Notes: generated by a model from the sequence alone, not told the origin. Positions 9,270 to 17,879 are shown, counted from the first letter of the stretch. The stretch is DNA of 64,000 nucleotides from Neobacillus sp. YX16 (GCF_030123505.1 NZ_CP126115.1:758001-822000), one strand, 5' to 3'. Translations and numbers: made by a program.

Positions 9270-10247
9270 ATGAACCATTTAAAAGGAATACACCATGTAA
9301 CAGCTATTACAAGCAGTGCAGAAAAGAACTATGAATTTTTCACCTATGTTTTAGGCATGCGTTTAGTTAAAAAAACAGTCAATCAAGATGATATTCAAAC
9401 CTATCATTTATTCTTTGCCGATGATAAAGGCAGCGCAGGCACAGACATGACTTTCTTTGACTTCCCCGGCATTCCGAAAGGCGTACATGGTACAAATGAG
9501 ATTTCAAAGACATCATTCCGTGTACCAAGTGATGCTGCATTAGATTATTGGGCAAAACGTTTTGATCGTTTAGAAGTCAAACATACTGGAATCAAAGAGC
9601 AATTTGGCAAGAAGACACTCTCATTCGTTGATTTTGATGATCAGCAATATCAATTAATTTCAGATGAATTCAACAAAGGGGTGGAATCTGGTACACCATG
9701 GCAAAAAGGCCCAATTCCATTAGAATATGCCATTACTGGTTTAGGACCTGTTTTTGTTCGAATAGCAAATTTTGATTACTTTAAAGAAATGATGGAAAAA
9801 GTTTTACTATTTAAAGAGACAGATAAAGAAGGTTCATTCCACTTATTTGAAGTGGGGGAAGGCGGAAATGGTGCCTCGGTCATTGTAGAATATAATGCGG
9901 TTCTTCCTGAAGCCCGACAAGGATTTGGTACGGTTCACCATGCAGCATTACGTGTAGAGGATCGAGCTGTTTTAGAAGAATGGATTGAACGAATGAATGG
10001 TTTTGGATTCCATACATCCGGTTATGTAAATCGTCACTTTTTTGAGTCATTGTACGTAAGGGTTGCACCGCAAATATTATTTGAATTCGCTACAGATGGT
10101 CCTGGCTTTATGGGAGATGAGCCATATGAAACGCTGGGGGAAAAATTATCCTTACCCCCATTCTTAGAGCCTAAACGTGAAGAAATCGAAAAATTAGTTC
10201 GCCCCATTGATACAGTAAGAAGTACAAAGGAACTCATCAAAGAGTAA
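9270..10247 (+). CDS. Ring-cleaving dioxygenase, VOC family (copy 2)
   Basis: 325 residues with the same double VOC architecture as the gene at 8283 and clear homology throughout (GIHHVTAIT near residue 6, GTVHHAALRV near 229, LFEFATDGPGF near 279). All three ligand positions are retained. The start is ATG 9270, placed after TTGGAGGAG; the TTG at 9255 overlaps the ribosome site and is not used. It is the second gene of a tandem dioxygenase pair, and the gap to the pirin gene is filled by MITE-like element 2. Confidence 0.9.
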   Translation: MNHLKGIHHVTAITSSAEKNYEFFTYVLGMRLVKKTVNQDDIQTYHLFFADDKGSAGTDMTFFDFPGIPKGVHGTNEISKTSFRVPSDAALDYWAKRFDRLEVKHTGIKEQFGKKTLSFVDFDDQQYQLISDEFNKGVESGTPWQKGPIPLEYAITGLGPVFVRIANFDYFKEMMEKVLLFKETDKEGSFHLFEVGEGGNGASVIVEYNAVLPEARQGFGTVHHAALRVEDRAVLEEWIERMNGFGFHTSGYVNRHFFESLYVRVAPQILFEFATDGPGFMGDEPYETLGEKLSLPPFLEPKREEIEKLVRPIDTVRSTKELIKE

Positions 10248-10254
10248 AAGGAAA

Positions 10255-10529
10255 GGCTGTGTTATTATCAATTGTTGATTTTTGTGAGGTATGAGAATTC
10301 ATAGGCGGAGAATTTCCTGCTAATGTATATAGAGGAAGCTTAAGAAGCAGATATAAGCGGAGATATTCCGATTAACTGCTCTAAATAAGACAAAATCTAA
10401 AGATTTGGGTTATATAAACGGAAAAACTCCCCTTATTTGTAAGGAAATATGTGTATTTCCCAATTTAGCCGGAATTTTACCGTTTATTTTTCAAACACAG
10501 TGAAATCAACATTCAGTTATAACAGAGCT
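10255..10529. mobile_element. MITE-like element 2
   Basis: The ends GGCTGTGTTATTA...TTGTTGATTTTTG and (reverse complement of the right end) AGCTCTGTTATAA...ATGTTGATTTCA form inverted repeats. They are of the same type as those of element 1. It is flanked on both sides by AAAGGAAA (10247-10254 and 10530-10537), a perfect 8-bp direct repeat that looks like a target-site duplication. The inside is non-coding and carries hairpin array B. It lies immediately after the stop of the second dioxygenase. Confidence 0.6.
10303..10490. repeat. Hairpin array B, four degenerate units
   Basis: Short dyads of the type AAGCGGAnnnTCCGCTT (AGGCGGAG, AAGCGGAG, AAACGGAA, AGCCGGAA) begin at 10303, 10355, 10416 and 10467. 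The spacings are 52, 61 and 51 bp. The units are too diverged for perfect hairpins, but the placement follows the ~52-bp period seen in the other arrays. Confidence 0.55.
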
Positions 10530-10591
10530 AAAGGAAAAATAGTAAACTTATTCAACCACAACACGATGACTTTTAAAGGAGAGAGGTAGAA

Positions 10592-11605
10592 ATGAATAAC
10601 AAAATCATGAAAATACAAAAATTAGGATTTCCATGGGAGACAGAAGACCCGTTCCTTATGACTGTACATCATAAAGATGCGTATCCTTCAGGAAATGACG
10701 AGCAGGGTCCTAACGTTTCATTGGAAGGCAGAAATCTTGGCGAGGATTTTACGCTTCGTGAGGGTTTTAGAATGTATCATGGCAAAACGGTTCCGGGATT
10801 TCCTGTACATCCCCACAGAGGTTTTGAAACGGTAACCGTCGTTCTTGAAGGTCTTATTGATCATTTTGATTCATATGGGTCCGTAGGTCGATTTGGGAAT
10901 GGAGATGTTCAGTGGATGACAGCAGGAAAGGGCGCACAGCATACTGAAATGTTTCCTCTCGTCCACCAGGACAAAGGTAATCCACTTGAATTCTTTCAGA
11001 TTTGGCTGAATCTAGCTGCAAAAGATAAATTCGCTGACCCTGAGTATAAAATGTTATGGGCAGAAGATATACCGGAAATACAATTGACTGCTGCTAATGG
11101 ACAGAAAACGACCGTAAGACTAGTTGCTGGAAGTATGAATGGCAAGTCTAGTTTAGAACCAAACTCTGCTTCTTGGGCAAACGATAAAAATCATCATGTG
11201 GGTATTTACGTTATTCATATGGAGCCGAATGCAGTCTTCACCCTGCCGTCAGTTTCAGCGACAATGACGAGAAATATTTACTATTATCAAGGAGATAAAC
11301 TAAATATAGACGAAAAAGCGATTGAAACGTACCACCGTGTAAAGCTTGCTGGTGATCAGGAAATCACAATTACAAATGGATCTTCTGAGAGTTATATGCT
11401 GCTCCTAGAGGGTGAGCCGATACAAGAACCTGTCGTATCCTATGGACCGTTTGTAATGAATACTGAGCAGGAAATTCGCGATGCATTTAAGGATTATCAA
11501 GCTACACAATTTGGAGGCTGGCCGTGGGACCGTCCTGATCCTGTAAATAAGCGTGAATCAGGAAGATTCGCACGCCATGCGGATGGAAGAGTTGAAAAAA
11601 GGTAA
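10592..11605 (+). CDS. Pirin family protein (long form)
   Basis: 337 residues in a double-cupin fold. The metal-binding segment HPHRGFETVTVV is near residue 79 and AGKGAQHTEM near 112, so the His/His/His/Glu set appears intact. Some pirins act as quercetinase-like dioxygenases or redox sensors; many are induced by electrophiles. It has a GGAGAGAGG ribosome site. It stands alone between MITE-like element 2 and a terminator region; no MhqR box was found directly upstream. A role in quinone metabolism is inferred from the surrounding island. Confidence 0.85.
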   Translation: MNNKIMKIQKLGFPWETEDPFLMTVHHKDAYPSGNDEQGPNVSLEGRNLGEDFTLREGFRMYHGKTVPGFPVHPHRGFETVTVVLEGLIDHFDSYGSVGRFGNGDVQWMTAGKGAQHTEMFPLVHQDKGNPLEFFQIWLNLAAKDKFADPEYKMLWAEDIPEIQLTAANGQKTTVRLVAGSMNGKSSLEPNSASWANDKNHHVGIYVIHMEPNAVFTLPSVSATMTRNIYYYQGDKLNIDEKAIETYHRVKLAGDQEITITNGSSESYMLLLEGEPIQEPVVSYGPFVMNTEQEIRDAFKDYQATQFGGWPWDRPDPVNKRESGRFARHADGRVEKR

Positions 11606-11816
11606 CAAACTTGTCCATTTTTACTCATTTAATGAGATCGATCGTCTCCAACTCCCTCCCAACACCATCTAAAAAAACAGAGCGTCATCTTTGTTTGGAA
11701 TGTCGTGAAAAAGAAGACATTCCATTCAGTGTGGCAGGGTACTTTGTCGTTTGTTAATTCATATACCATTTTCTCAGTGATTTTAGCTGTGAATTCGAAA
11801 GTTATACTTCAAAACC

Positions 11817-11850
11817 GCACCCATTGGTCTTAGATAGGGGTGCTTCTTTT
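11817..11850 (+). terminator. Terminator after the pirin gene
   Basis: GCACCC and GGGGTGC pair and are followed by TTCTTTT. The 200 bp between the pirin stop and this hairpin show nothing recognisable. Confidence 0.55.
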
Positions 11851-11873
11851 ATGCAGGAAGAACTATTTCAATT

Positions 11874-11917
11874 AAAAAAGGAGAAAGGCCATTTAAAAGT
11901 GGCTTTTCTCCTTTTAT
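11874..11917. terminator. Bidirectional terminator
   Basis: AAAAAGGAGAAAGGCCA and TGGCTTTTCTCCTTTT form a long stem with A- and U-rich flanks. It can end the minus-strand gene at 11923-12417 and read-through from the plus strand. Confidence 0.8.
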
Positions 11918-11922
11918 TAAAA

Positions 11923-12417
11923 TTAAGCTATATTTTCCATTCTAATCATGAATTCTATATCTTCATTACTAACGTTTAATAATCTTTCTAGCACAGCCAG
12001 CTTAACGTTAGCTTCCTTGACTTCAAATCCATTAATAAGATTTTTTCTCTTTAGGGTACTTATCATTTCTGAGACAACTTGCTTAAAAGTTTGTGAATCA
12101 ACCAATAGATAATGAATTAATTCTATCGCTGCTTCTATTTCTTGTTTGTTTTTAATGGCAAATATACTTTGGAGATCAGGCTCTAATACAAAAAGAGATT
12201 GTAAATCCTCTGAAACTCTTATAATAACGTAACTTGTTTTATTTCCATAATACTCATTATCCCTAATCCGAATTAGATCGAGTCCAATCATAAATTCATA
12301 AAAAGGAGCGTTCTTATCAAGAAAACGAAACTCACTAATGCTAATATTTGATTTTTCTTCTATAAAAATTTCTTTTTCAAACCTTGTTTGAATTACTTTT
12401 GATTCTAACATATTCAT
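11923..12417 (-). CDS. Uncharacterised protein, paralogue of the gene at 25691
   Basis: 164 residues, acidic, with no signal peptide or membrane segment. The start MNMLESKVIQTRFEKEIFIE and the blocks YEFMIGLDLIRIRDNEYYG and LERLLNVSNEDIEFMI recur in the protein at 25691-26173. The pair is therefore a small paralogous family. I do not recognise a named domain. Its promoter region has a GGTTACT...GTATAC...TTACTTTTTATAT pattern that is partly shared with the other paralogue. Confidence 0.75.
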   Translation of the reverse strand: MNMLESKVIQTRFEKEIFIEEKSNISISEFRFLDKNAPFYEFMIGLDLIRIRDNEYYGNKTSYVIIRVSEDLQSLFVLEPDLQSIFAIKNKQEIEAAIELIHYLLVDSQTFKQVVSEMISTLKRKNLINGFEVKEANVKLAVLERLLNVSNEDIEFMIRMENIA

Positions 12418-12571
12418 TTTCCATTCCCCGTTTCTACTATAATATTATATAAAAAGTAACATGTATACTTTTAGTAACCTAATTACATTATAGTAAAACT
12501 GAGAAAATAAATCAATTAAAGTAGCTGAGAATTTGGCGGAATGCTTTTTTTAATTAATGTGTATTTTGCTG

Positions 12572-12621
12572 TTGACATATGAAGAAGATGGTATATAATA
12601 AAAGTATCTTTAATTCAAGAT
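12572..12621 (+). promoter_or_regulatory. Promoter with MhqR-type operator upstream of spx paralogue
   Basis: TTGACA (12572-12577), 16 bp, TATAAT (12594-12599), then ATCTTTAATTCAAGAT (12606-12621), an MhqR-like dyad, and a second TTCAAGATAA half site at ~12629. The following ~45 bp, including AGAGGTAAAATGG, resemble the region after the psi-mhqR promoter (7555-7606), as if one promoter cassette had been duplicated. Confidence 0.7.
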
Positions 12622-12712
12622 AACGTATTTCAAGATAAATTAATTAGAGGTAAAATGGAAAGCTAATGGATAGAAGTCGAACGGACCAATAAATATCAAG
12701 GGAGTGTTTATA

Positions 12713-13117
12713 ATGGTAACTTTATATATATCACCTAGTTGTACTTCATGCCGAAGAGCAAAAGCTTGGTTTGATGAACATCATATTCCTTACAAAGAAA
12801 GAAATATCCTTTCTGAAAAGCTTACATTAGATGAGATTAAGAATATCCTTCACTTCACAGAAGAGGGCACCGATGAAATTATCTCAACTAAGTCAAAAGC
12901 TTTTCAGAAGTTAAATATAAATATCGATTCTCTATCACTTCGAGAATTGTATGCGATTATTGAAGAAAATCCTGGGCTATTAAGAAAACCCTTAATCCTT
13001 GATGAAAAAAGATTACAAGTAGGGTTTAATGAAGAAGAGATACGGAGCTTTTTGCCGCGTAATATGCGTGTATTCCAACTTGATGAAGTTTATAGCTTAA
13101 TGGAAGAAGTTCAATAA
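12713..13117 (+). CDS. spx: Spx/MgsR-type thiol stress regulator
   Basis: 134 residues of the ArsC/Spx family and very close to classical Spx. It starts [13 protein letters not shown], giving the redox CxxC at Cys10/Cys13, then has [11 protein letters not shown] and [18 protein letters not shown]. Spx binds the RNA polymerase alpha C-terminal domain and turns on thiol-stress genes when the Cys pair is oxidised. ATG 12713 follows AAGGGAGTG. It sits just before mhqR and carries its own MhqR-like operator. This may be a second, quinone-inducible Spx beside a housekeeping copy elsewhere; that is an inference. Confidence 0.9.
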   Translation: MVTLYISPSCTSCRRAKAWFDEHHIPYKERNILSEKLTLDEIKNILHFTEEGTDEIISTKSKAFQKLNINIDSLSLRELYAIIEENPGLLRKPLILDEKRLQVGFNEEEIRSFLPRNMRVFQLDEVYSLMEEVQ

Positions 13118-13156
13118 AGTCCGTGACTCACCCAGATTAATATAGAAAAATTGTTA

Positions 13157-13202
13157 TTGACTAAATTCTAAATATGTTTTAATATTATCTTGAATCCAAG
13201 AT
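13157..13202 (+). promoter_or_regulatory. mhqR promoter and autoregulatory operator
   Basis: TTGACT (13157-13162), 17 bp, TAATAT (13180-13185), then ATCTTGAATCCAAGAT (13187-13202), a near-palindromic MhqR-type box. The one-base gap between -10 and operator is identical to the psi-mhqR promoter at 7508. This implies autorepression. Confidence 0.75.
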
Positions 13203-13238
13203 ATATTAACTCAAGGTATTTAAATTGGAGGTGTAGAT

Positions 13239-13661
13239 ATGGATAGGAAATGTACAAACCAACCATTTTTGCTGTTAATGCAAACCTCAAAAGCCATTCA
13301 GGAACGAATAAGAGATGCAATGTCCAAAAATAAACTTAGTATTACAGAGTTTTCTGTATTAGAGGTACTTTTTTACCAAGGAAAACAAACTATTCAACAG
13401 ATTGGAAATAGAATCCTGATCTCTAGCGGTTCGATGACGTATGTTATAGATAAACTTGAACAAAAAGGAAACATAAAAAGAAATGATTGTAGAGAAGACA
13501 GGCGGGTTATTCATGTAACCTTGACGGCTGAAGGAATGAAAATGATGGAAAACATCATGCCAAAGTATCAAGATATGGTTGATTCTTTTTTTGGAGATTT
13601 AACAGATGATGAATCACAGCTGTTGGTCAACTCTTTAAAAAAGGTCAGTAATAGAGTGTAA
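13239..13661 (+). CDS. mhqR: MarR-family quinone-responsive repressor MhqR
   Basis: 140 residues with a MarR winged helix-turn-helix. The recognition-helix region (ISSGSMTYVIDKLEQKGNI) is near residues 66-84, and the wing DCREDRRVIHVTLT follows. It is flanked by MhqR operators on both sides and sits directly ahead of a doxX-dioxygenase operon, as in the known MhqR circuit. The repressor is thought to be released by methylhydroquinone or catechol-type electrophiles. GGAGGTG precedes ATG. It is the only intact mhqR in the window and so is the candidate regulator for all the boxes listed. Confidence 0.88.
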   Translation: MDRKCTNQPFLLLMQTSKAIQERIRDAMSKNKLSITEFSVLEVLFYQGKQTIQQIGNRILISSGSMTYVIDKLEQKGNIKRNDCREDRRVIHVTLTAEGMKMMENIMPKYQDMVDSFFGDLTDDESQLLVNSLKKVSNRV

Positions 13662-13682
13662 TCGTATATTTTTTTACTTAAT

Positions 13683-13698
13683 ATCTCGAAATCGAGAT
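13683..13698 (+). promoter_or_regulatory. MhqR operator before doxX copy 2
   Basis: ATCTCGAAATCGAGAT, a perfect dyad apart from the two central bases, between the mhqR stop and the doxX ribosome site (AGGAGG). Its position is equivalent to the palindrome at 7748. Confidence 0.78.
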
Positions 13699-13724
13699 AA
13701 ATAAAAAACAGGAGGATATGTATA

Positions 13725-14123
13725 ATGATAAGTATTGGATTATTAATGATTAGGTTAGTGATTGGTTTGTCGTTCATGGCTCACGGCGCACAGAAATTAT
13801 TTGGCTGGTTTGGTGGATACGGCTTAAAGGGTACAGGCGGCTGGATGGAATCCCTCGGTTTGAAACCAGGTGTGATGATGGCCCTCATGGCAGGATTAGC
13901 AGAATTAATTGGGGGATTATTATTTACATTAGGACTTCTTACTCCCCTTGCAGCGATCATGATTGCAGCTACAATGGTAATGGCAATTGTAAAGGTTCAT
14001 GCTCCTAATGGTTATTGGGCAACACAAAATGGATACGAACATAACCTGACATTAATAGCAGTGGTAATTGGATTAGCATTAATTGGGCCTGGGCAATATG
14101 CTTTGGATGCATTTTTATTCTAA
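13725..14123 (+). CDS. mhqP: DoxX family membrane protein (MhqP-like, copy 2)
   Basis: 132 residues, the same length as copy 1 at 7789 and nearly the same sequence (HGAQKLFGWFGGYGLKGTGG in both). It has four membrane segments. It is 63 bp after mhqR with an MhqR operator in the gap, and 89 bp before a dioxygenase. The order mhqR-doxX-dioxygenase mirrors the left-hand locus with its decayed mhqR, so the two loci are probably copies of one ancestral unit. Confidence 0.9.
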   Translation: MISIGLLMIRLVIGLSFMAHGAQKLFGWFGGYGLKGTGGWMESLGLKPGVMMALMAGLAELIGGLLFTLGLLTPLAAIMIAATMVMAIVKVHAPNGYWATQNGYEHNLTLIAVVIGLALIGPGQYALDAFLF

Positions 14124-14126
14124 ATT

Positions 14127-14142
14127 ATCTTGAATTAGAGAA
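14127..14142 (+). promoter_or_regulatory. Degenerate MhqR-like box
   Basis: ATCTTGAATTAGAGAA keeps one good half site (ATCTTGAATT) and a weakened second half. It overlaps the end of doxX copy 2, ahead of the dioxygenase at 14213. It may be a weak auxiliary site or chance. Confidence 0.4.
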
Positions 14143-14212
14143 TCTTTATTTGAAATCATCATCAATAATATAATCAATTAATAGACATCATAATTTAAAA
14201 GGAGTGTTTCAA

Positions 14213-15151
14213 GTGAGTAAGAAAACAATGGGCATTCATCATATTACTGCTATTGTAGGCCATCCACAGGAGAATGTTGATTTTTATGCAGGTGTGTTAG
14301 GTTTGCGCTTAGTGAAACAAACGGTAAACTTTGATGACCCTGGCACATATCATCTCTATTTCGGAGATGGAGGAGGAAAACCGGGAACCATCATCACCTT
14401 CTTCCCTTGGGCTGGAGCTCGTCAAGGGACAATCGGTGACGGTCAAGTAGGAGTTACCTCATATGTAGTTCCTAAAGACGCCATGGGATTTTGGGAAAAT
14501 AGATTAGAAAAGTTCAAAGTATCTTTTACAAAAATGGAACGATTCGGCGAGCAATATTTAGAATTTGATGATCCACACGGTCTTCACCTTGAAATTGTTG
14601 AAAGAGAAGAAGGAGAAGTAAATAATTGGAGCTTTAACGGGGTAACACCAGAAGTTGCCATCAAAGGTTTTGGCGGGGCAACTCTATTATCATCACAGCC
14701 TAATAAAACGGCAGATTTATTAGAAAATGTTATGGGCCTTGAACTCGTAGGTAAAGAAGGAGATTTCGCCCGTTACCGCTCTTCAGCTGATATCGGAAAT
14801 GTCATTGACCTAAAATTATCGTCGATTGGGCGCGGAAGAATGGGTGTGGGAACTGTACATCATATCGCTTGGCGTGCTAGTGATGACCAGGATCAATTGG
14901 AATGGCAAAAGTATGTTGCAGCCAATGGTTATGGTGTCACTCCAGTACAGGATCGAAATTACTTTAATGCCATTTATTTTAGAGAACATGGTGAAATCCT
15001 ATTTGAAATTGCAACAGATCCTCCAGGCTTTGCCCATGATGAATCCGTAGCGACAATGGGAGAAAAGTTAATGCTTCCTGCACAGTATGAACCACATAGA
15101 GAACAAATTGAGCGTGGATTGCTGCCATTTAAAGTAAGAGAATTAGACTGA
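14213..15151 (+). CDS. Ring-cleaving dioxygenase, VOC family (copy 3)
   Basis: 312 residues, two VOC halves. Candidate metal ligands lie in MGIHHITAIVG (near residue 8), GTVHHIAWRA (near 215) and ILFEIATDPPGF (near 265). It is closer to copy 4 (15823) than to copies 1 and 2, so two dioxygenase lineages coexist. GTG 14213 is chosen because AAGGAGTG lies 6 bp upstream; the GTG at 14204 is inside that site. Probable function: extradiol cleavage of hydroquinone or catechol derivatives, Fe-dependent. Confidence 0.9.
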   Translation: MSKKTMGIHHITAIVGHPQENVDFYAGVLGLRLVKQTVNFDDPGTYHLYFGDGGGKPGTIITFFPWAGARQGTIGDGQVGVTSYVVPKDAMGFWENRLEKFKVSFTKMERFGEQYLEFDDPHGLHLEIVEREEGEVNNWSFNGVTPEVAIKGFGGATLLSSQPNKTADLLENVMGLELVGKEGDFARYRSSADIGNVIDLKLSSIGRGRMGVGTVHHIAWRASDDQDQLEWQKYVAANGYGVTPVQDRNYFNAIYFREHGEILFEIATDPPGFAHDESVATMGEKLMLPAQYEPHREQIERGLLPFKVRELD

Positions 15152-15165
15152 TTTTACGAAAGGGA

Positions 15166-15783
15166 ATGATTTCTTTGCTTTCAATTGATCCAGCTTCATT
15201 GTCTGAAAGAGAAAATTATAAATTTCTAATCGGCAGTATTATTCCAAGACCGATAGCGTTTGTTACCACGCTTTCGAAGGATGGAATAATAAATGGCGCA
15301 CCTTTTAGTTATTTTAATATTGTTTCCTCAAATCCTCCGATGATTTCGTTATCGATTCAGCGAAGAGAGGGGCAGCAAAAAGATACAGCGAGAAATATGA
15401 TCGCGTCAAAAGAATTTGTGATTCACATCGTAGATGAACAAAATGTTGAAAAGATTAATCAAACAGCAGCAAGTCTACCTCCTCACCAAAGTGAAATAGA
15501 ACTTGCTCAACTAACGCCAGTAGAAAGCGCGAAGATCTCTGTACCAGGTATAAAAGAAGCCAAAATTCGAATGGAATGCCTTTTAGAGCATTCCCTTGAA
15601 TTAGGCGGAGTGGATTCACCAGGGTGTGATCTTTTAATAGGGAGAATTGTTCAGTTTCATATCGAAAAGGACATATACGATAAAGGAAGAATTGATCCTA
15701 GGGGATTAGCAGCTGTAAGCAGATTGGCTGGTACCAACTATGCAAAAATTGGCGAGCTGTTTTCCATCGAAAGACCTAAATAA
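15166..15783 (+). CDS. Flavin reductase-like FMN-binding protein
   Basis: 205 residues of the flavin reductase/NADH:FMN oxidoreductase fold. It has GSIIPRPIAFVTTLSKDG near residue 23 and the FSYFNIVSSNPPMISLSI strand pair near 47, typical of the split-barrel FMN-binding domain. It would supply or use reduced flavin, perhaps for quinone or nitro reduction. It sits 14 bp after a dioxygenase and 39 bp before the next, clearly inside the operon. ATG 15166 is very close to AAAGGGA; a TTG at 15175 is better spaced and may be the real start. Confidence 0.85.
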   Translation: MISLLSIDPASLSERENYKFLIGSIIPRPIAFVTTLSKDGIINGAPFSYFNIVSSNPPMISLSIQRREGQQKDTARNMIASKEFVIHIVDEQNVEKINQTAASLPPHQSEIELAQLTPVESAKISVPGIKEAKIRMECLLEHSLELGGVDSPGCDLLIGRIVQFHIEKDIYDKGRIDPRGLAAVSRLAGTNYAKIGELFSIERPK

Positions 15784-15822
15784 TAAATCCGAAAAATCCT
15801 GAGGTGAAACGGAGGAGAAACA

Positions 15823-16767
15823 ATGCAAAAAACGTCAGGCATCCATCATATCACGGCGATGGTCAATGATGCCCAAAGGAATATCGACTTTTATGCTGGT
15901 GTGCTTGGTTTAAGGCTAATTAAAAAAACCATCAACTTTGATCGTCATGAAGTGTATCATCTTTATTTTGGAAATGAAACGGGCAACCCAGGAACGGTCA
16001 TAACCTTCTTTCCTTGGGAAAAACAATTAAAAGGTCGCATTGGAACTGGTCAAGTAGGTGTAACAGGTTACCTTATTCCAAAGGGCTCCATTCCATTTTG
16101 GGAGAATCGGTTTAAAAAGTTCAATATTGAATATCGTTCATCCGTTCGATTTGGAGAAAAATATATCAAATTTAATGACCCAGACGGTTTGATGCTTGAA
16201 CTAGTTGAAAGAGATGAAGGACCTATCAATCATTGGAGTATTGGCGGGGTTCAAGCAGAAAATGCGATTAAAGGGTTTAGCGGTGCGATTCTTTACTCTG
16301 CTCAGCCGCATAAAACAACAGATGTACTAGAAAATGTAATGGGATTAGAATGCATTGGTCAAGAAGGTGATTATCTAAGATTTAAGGCAGAAGGAATTCT
16401 TGGAAACACAGTGGATATTCAGCTGAATCCATCTGTCCGCGGTTTAATGGGTGCAGGTACTGTTCACCATATTGCTTGGAGGGCAAAGGATGAAGAAGAT
16501 TTACTCAGCTGGAGATCACTTCTTCAAGACAAAGGATACTATCCAACGGAAATTCGAGATCGAAACTATTTTAAAGCAGTGTATTTTCATGAAGAAGGGG
16601 GCATCCTTTTCGAAATAGCTACCGACCCACCAGGCTTTTCGGTGGATGAACCGGTCGCTGAACTTGGGAAAAAATTAATGTTACCTTCTTGGCTAGAGTC
16701 AAAAAGAAAAGAATTAGAAGAAACCTTACCACCTGTAGAGGTTCAAGTTCTGGAGGGAGATAAATAA
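15823..16767 (+). CDS. Ring-cleaving dioxygenase, VOC family (copy 4)
   Basis: 314 residues with double VOC architecture (GIHHITAMV near residue 5, GTVHHIAWRA near 215, GILFEIATDPPGF near 264). The ligand triad is kept. It is strongly similar to copy 3. Its TAA stop overlaps the ATG of the esterase gene by one base, so the two are translationally coupled. This matches the B. subtilis mhqE-mhqD arrangement (dioxygenase then hydrolase), although gene-by-gene orthology is not proven. Confidence 0.9.
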   Translation: MQKTSGIHHITAMVNDAQRNIDFYAGVLGLRLIKKTINFDRHEVYHLYFGNETGNPGTVITFFPWEKQLKGRIGTGQVGVTGYLIPKGSIPFWENRFKKFNIEYRSSVRFGEKYIKFNDPDGLMLELVERDEGPINHWSIGGVQAENAIKGFSGAILYSAQPHKTTDVLENVMGLECIGQEGDYLRFKAEGILGNTVDIQLNPSVRGLMGAGTVHHIAWRAKDEEDLLSWRSLLQDKGYYPTEIRDRNYFKAVYFHEEGGILFEIATDPPGFSVDEPVAELGKKLMLPSWLESKRKELEETLPPVEVQVLEGDK

Positions 16768-17381
16768 TGAAACATATATTCAATAAGGGACAAAATCCAA
16801 AAAAGCCAACCTTTCTTATGCTGCATGGAACAGGAGGCAATGAATTAGACCTGCTGCCACTTGCAGGAATGATTGATGATGAGGCAAATGTCTTAAGTGT
16901 TCGCGGGAATGTATTAGAAAATGGAATGCCGCGATTTTTCCGCAGATTAGCAGAAGGTATCTTTGATGAGGAAGATCTAATTTTTCGAACAAAAGAATTA
17001 AACGAGTTTTTAGATGAAGCCGCTGAAAAGTATGATTTTGACCGCGATAATATTCTTGCTATAGGTTACTCAAATGGAGCAAATATTGCTGCTAGTTTAT
17101 TATTTCACTATCAACATTCATTAAAGGGTGCAATTCTTCATCATCCAATGGTGCCGCGAAAAGGAATGGACTTACCTGATTTAACTGGGAAATCAGTATT
17201 TATTGCAGCTGGGACGAATGACCCGATTTGTTCTCCTATGGAATCTACAGAGCTTCAGTCTTTATTAGAAAAGGCAAAGGCGAAGGTGGAACTCCATTGG
17301 GAAAATAGAGGCCATCAATTAACTAGTCAAGAAGTAGAAGCAGCTTCAACTTGGTATCGACAACATTTTATTACTAAATAA
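16767..17381 (+). CDS. mhqD: Carboxylesterase/phospholipase-type alpha/beta hydrolase (MhqD-like)
   Basis: 204 residues. The nucleophile elbow GYSNG is near residue 100, a likely acid is in GTNDPIC near 151, and the catalytic His is in ENRGHQL near 177. MLHGTGG near residue 17 forms the oxyanion region. MhqD-type hydrolases belong to the MhqR regulon and probably act on ring-cleavage products or esters. It is coupled to the dioxygenase by a one-base overlap. The substrate is unknown. Confidence 0.88.
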   Translation: MKHIFNKGQNPKKPTFLMLHGTGGNELDLLPLAGMIDDEANVLSVRGNVLENGMPRFFRRLAEGIFDEEDLIFRTKELNEFLDEAAEKYDFDRDNILAIGYSNGANIAASLLFHYQHSLKGAILHHPMVPRKGMDLPDLTGKSVFIAAGTNDPICSPMESTELQSLLEKAKAKVELHWENRGHQLTSQEVEAASTWYRQHFITK

Positions 17382-17406
17382 TATAACTTAAAGGGGAATA
17401 ACGAAA

Positions 17407-17829
17407 ATGTTAAAAAATGAAATTGGAGCAATTATTTTACGAATTACATTAGGAGCACTATTTTTTATTCATGGGGTTGTAAAGTTTCAAGGTGGAATTG
17501 AAAATATAGCAGGCTGGTTTGAAAGTCTTGGCTTACCAGGGGTTACCGCATATGGAGTGGCATTACTCGAAATTATTGGGGGTATCCTATTAATTATTGG
17601 ATTGGCAACAAGACTAGTATCTGCATTGTTTGCATTATTAATGATTGGAGCAACATTAAAAGTAAAATTAGCAATTGGTTTATTAGGAAACGGTCAAATG
17701 GCAGGATATGAGTTAGATTTAGCATTTTTAGCTATAGCCATCTACCTAGCAATCAATGGAAGCAAGCTATTATCAGTTGGTCAAATGATTTTTCAAAAGG
17801 ATTCAAATGAGTTAAAAAGAGCTGTTTAA
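17407..17829 (+). CDS. DoxX family membrane protein (third, divergent copy)
   Basis: 140 residues with four hydrophobic segments and the DoxX signature FFIHGVVKFQGG near residue 21. It lacks the HGAQKLFGWFGG motif of the two MhqP copies and belongs to the other DoxX subgroup (CatD/YfiD-like). It is 25 bp after the esterase and 50 bp before wrbA, so it is probably in the same operon. It likely helps maintain redox balance at the membrane; the mechanism is unknown. Confidence 0.85.
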   Translation: MLKNEIGAIILRITLGALFFIHGVVKFQGGIENIAGWFESLGLPGVTAYGVALLEIIGGILLIIGLATRLVSALFALLMIGATLKVKLAIGLLGNGQMAGYELDLAFLAIAIYLAINGSKLLSVGQMIFQKDSNELKRAV

Positions 17830-17879
17830 TAATGATGAATGAGATTTTTAAAAGAAAGAAATAATAGGTGGTGTTAAAA

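Noticed and set aside
12666-12692. Eight-codon frame MDRSRTDQ before spx as another mhqR relic
   Set aside because: It resembles the MhqR start (MDRKCTNQ) and the promoter region is related, but eight codons are too few to separate homology from chance.
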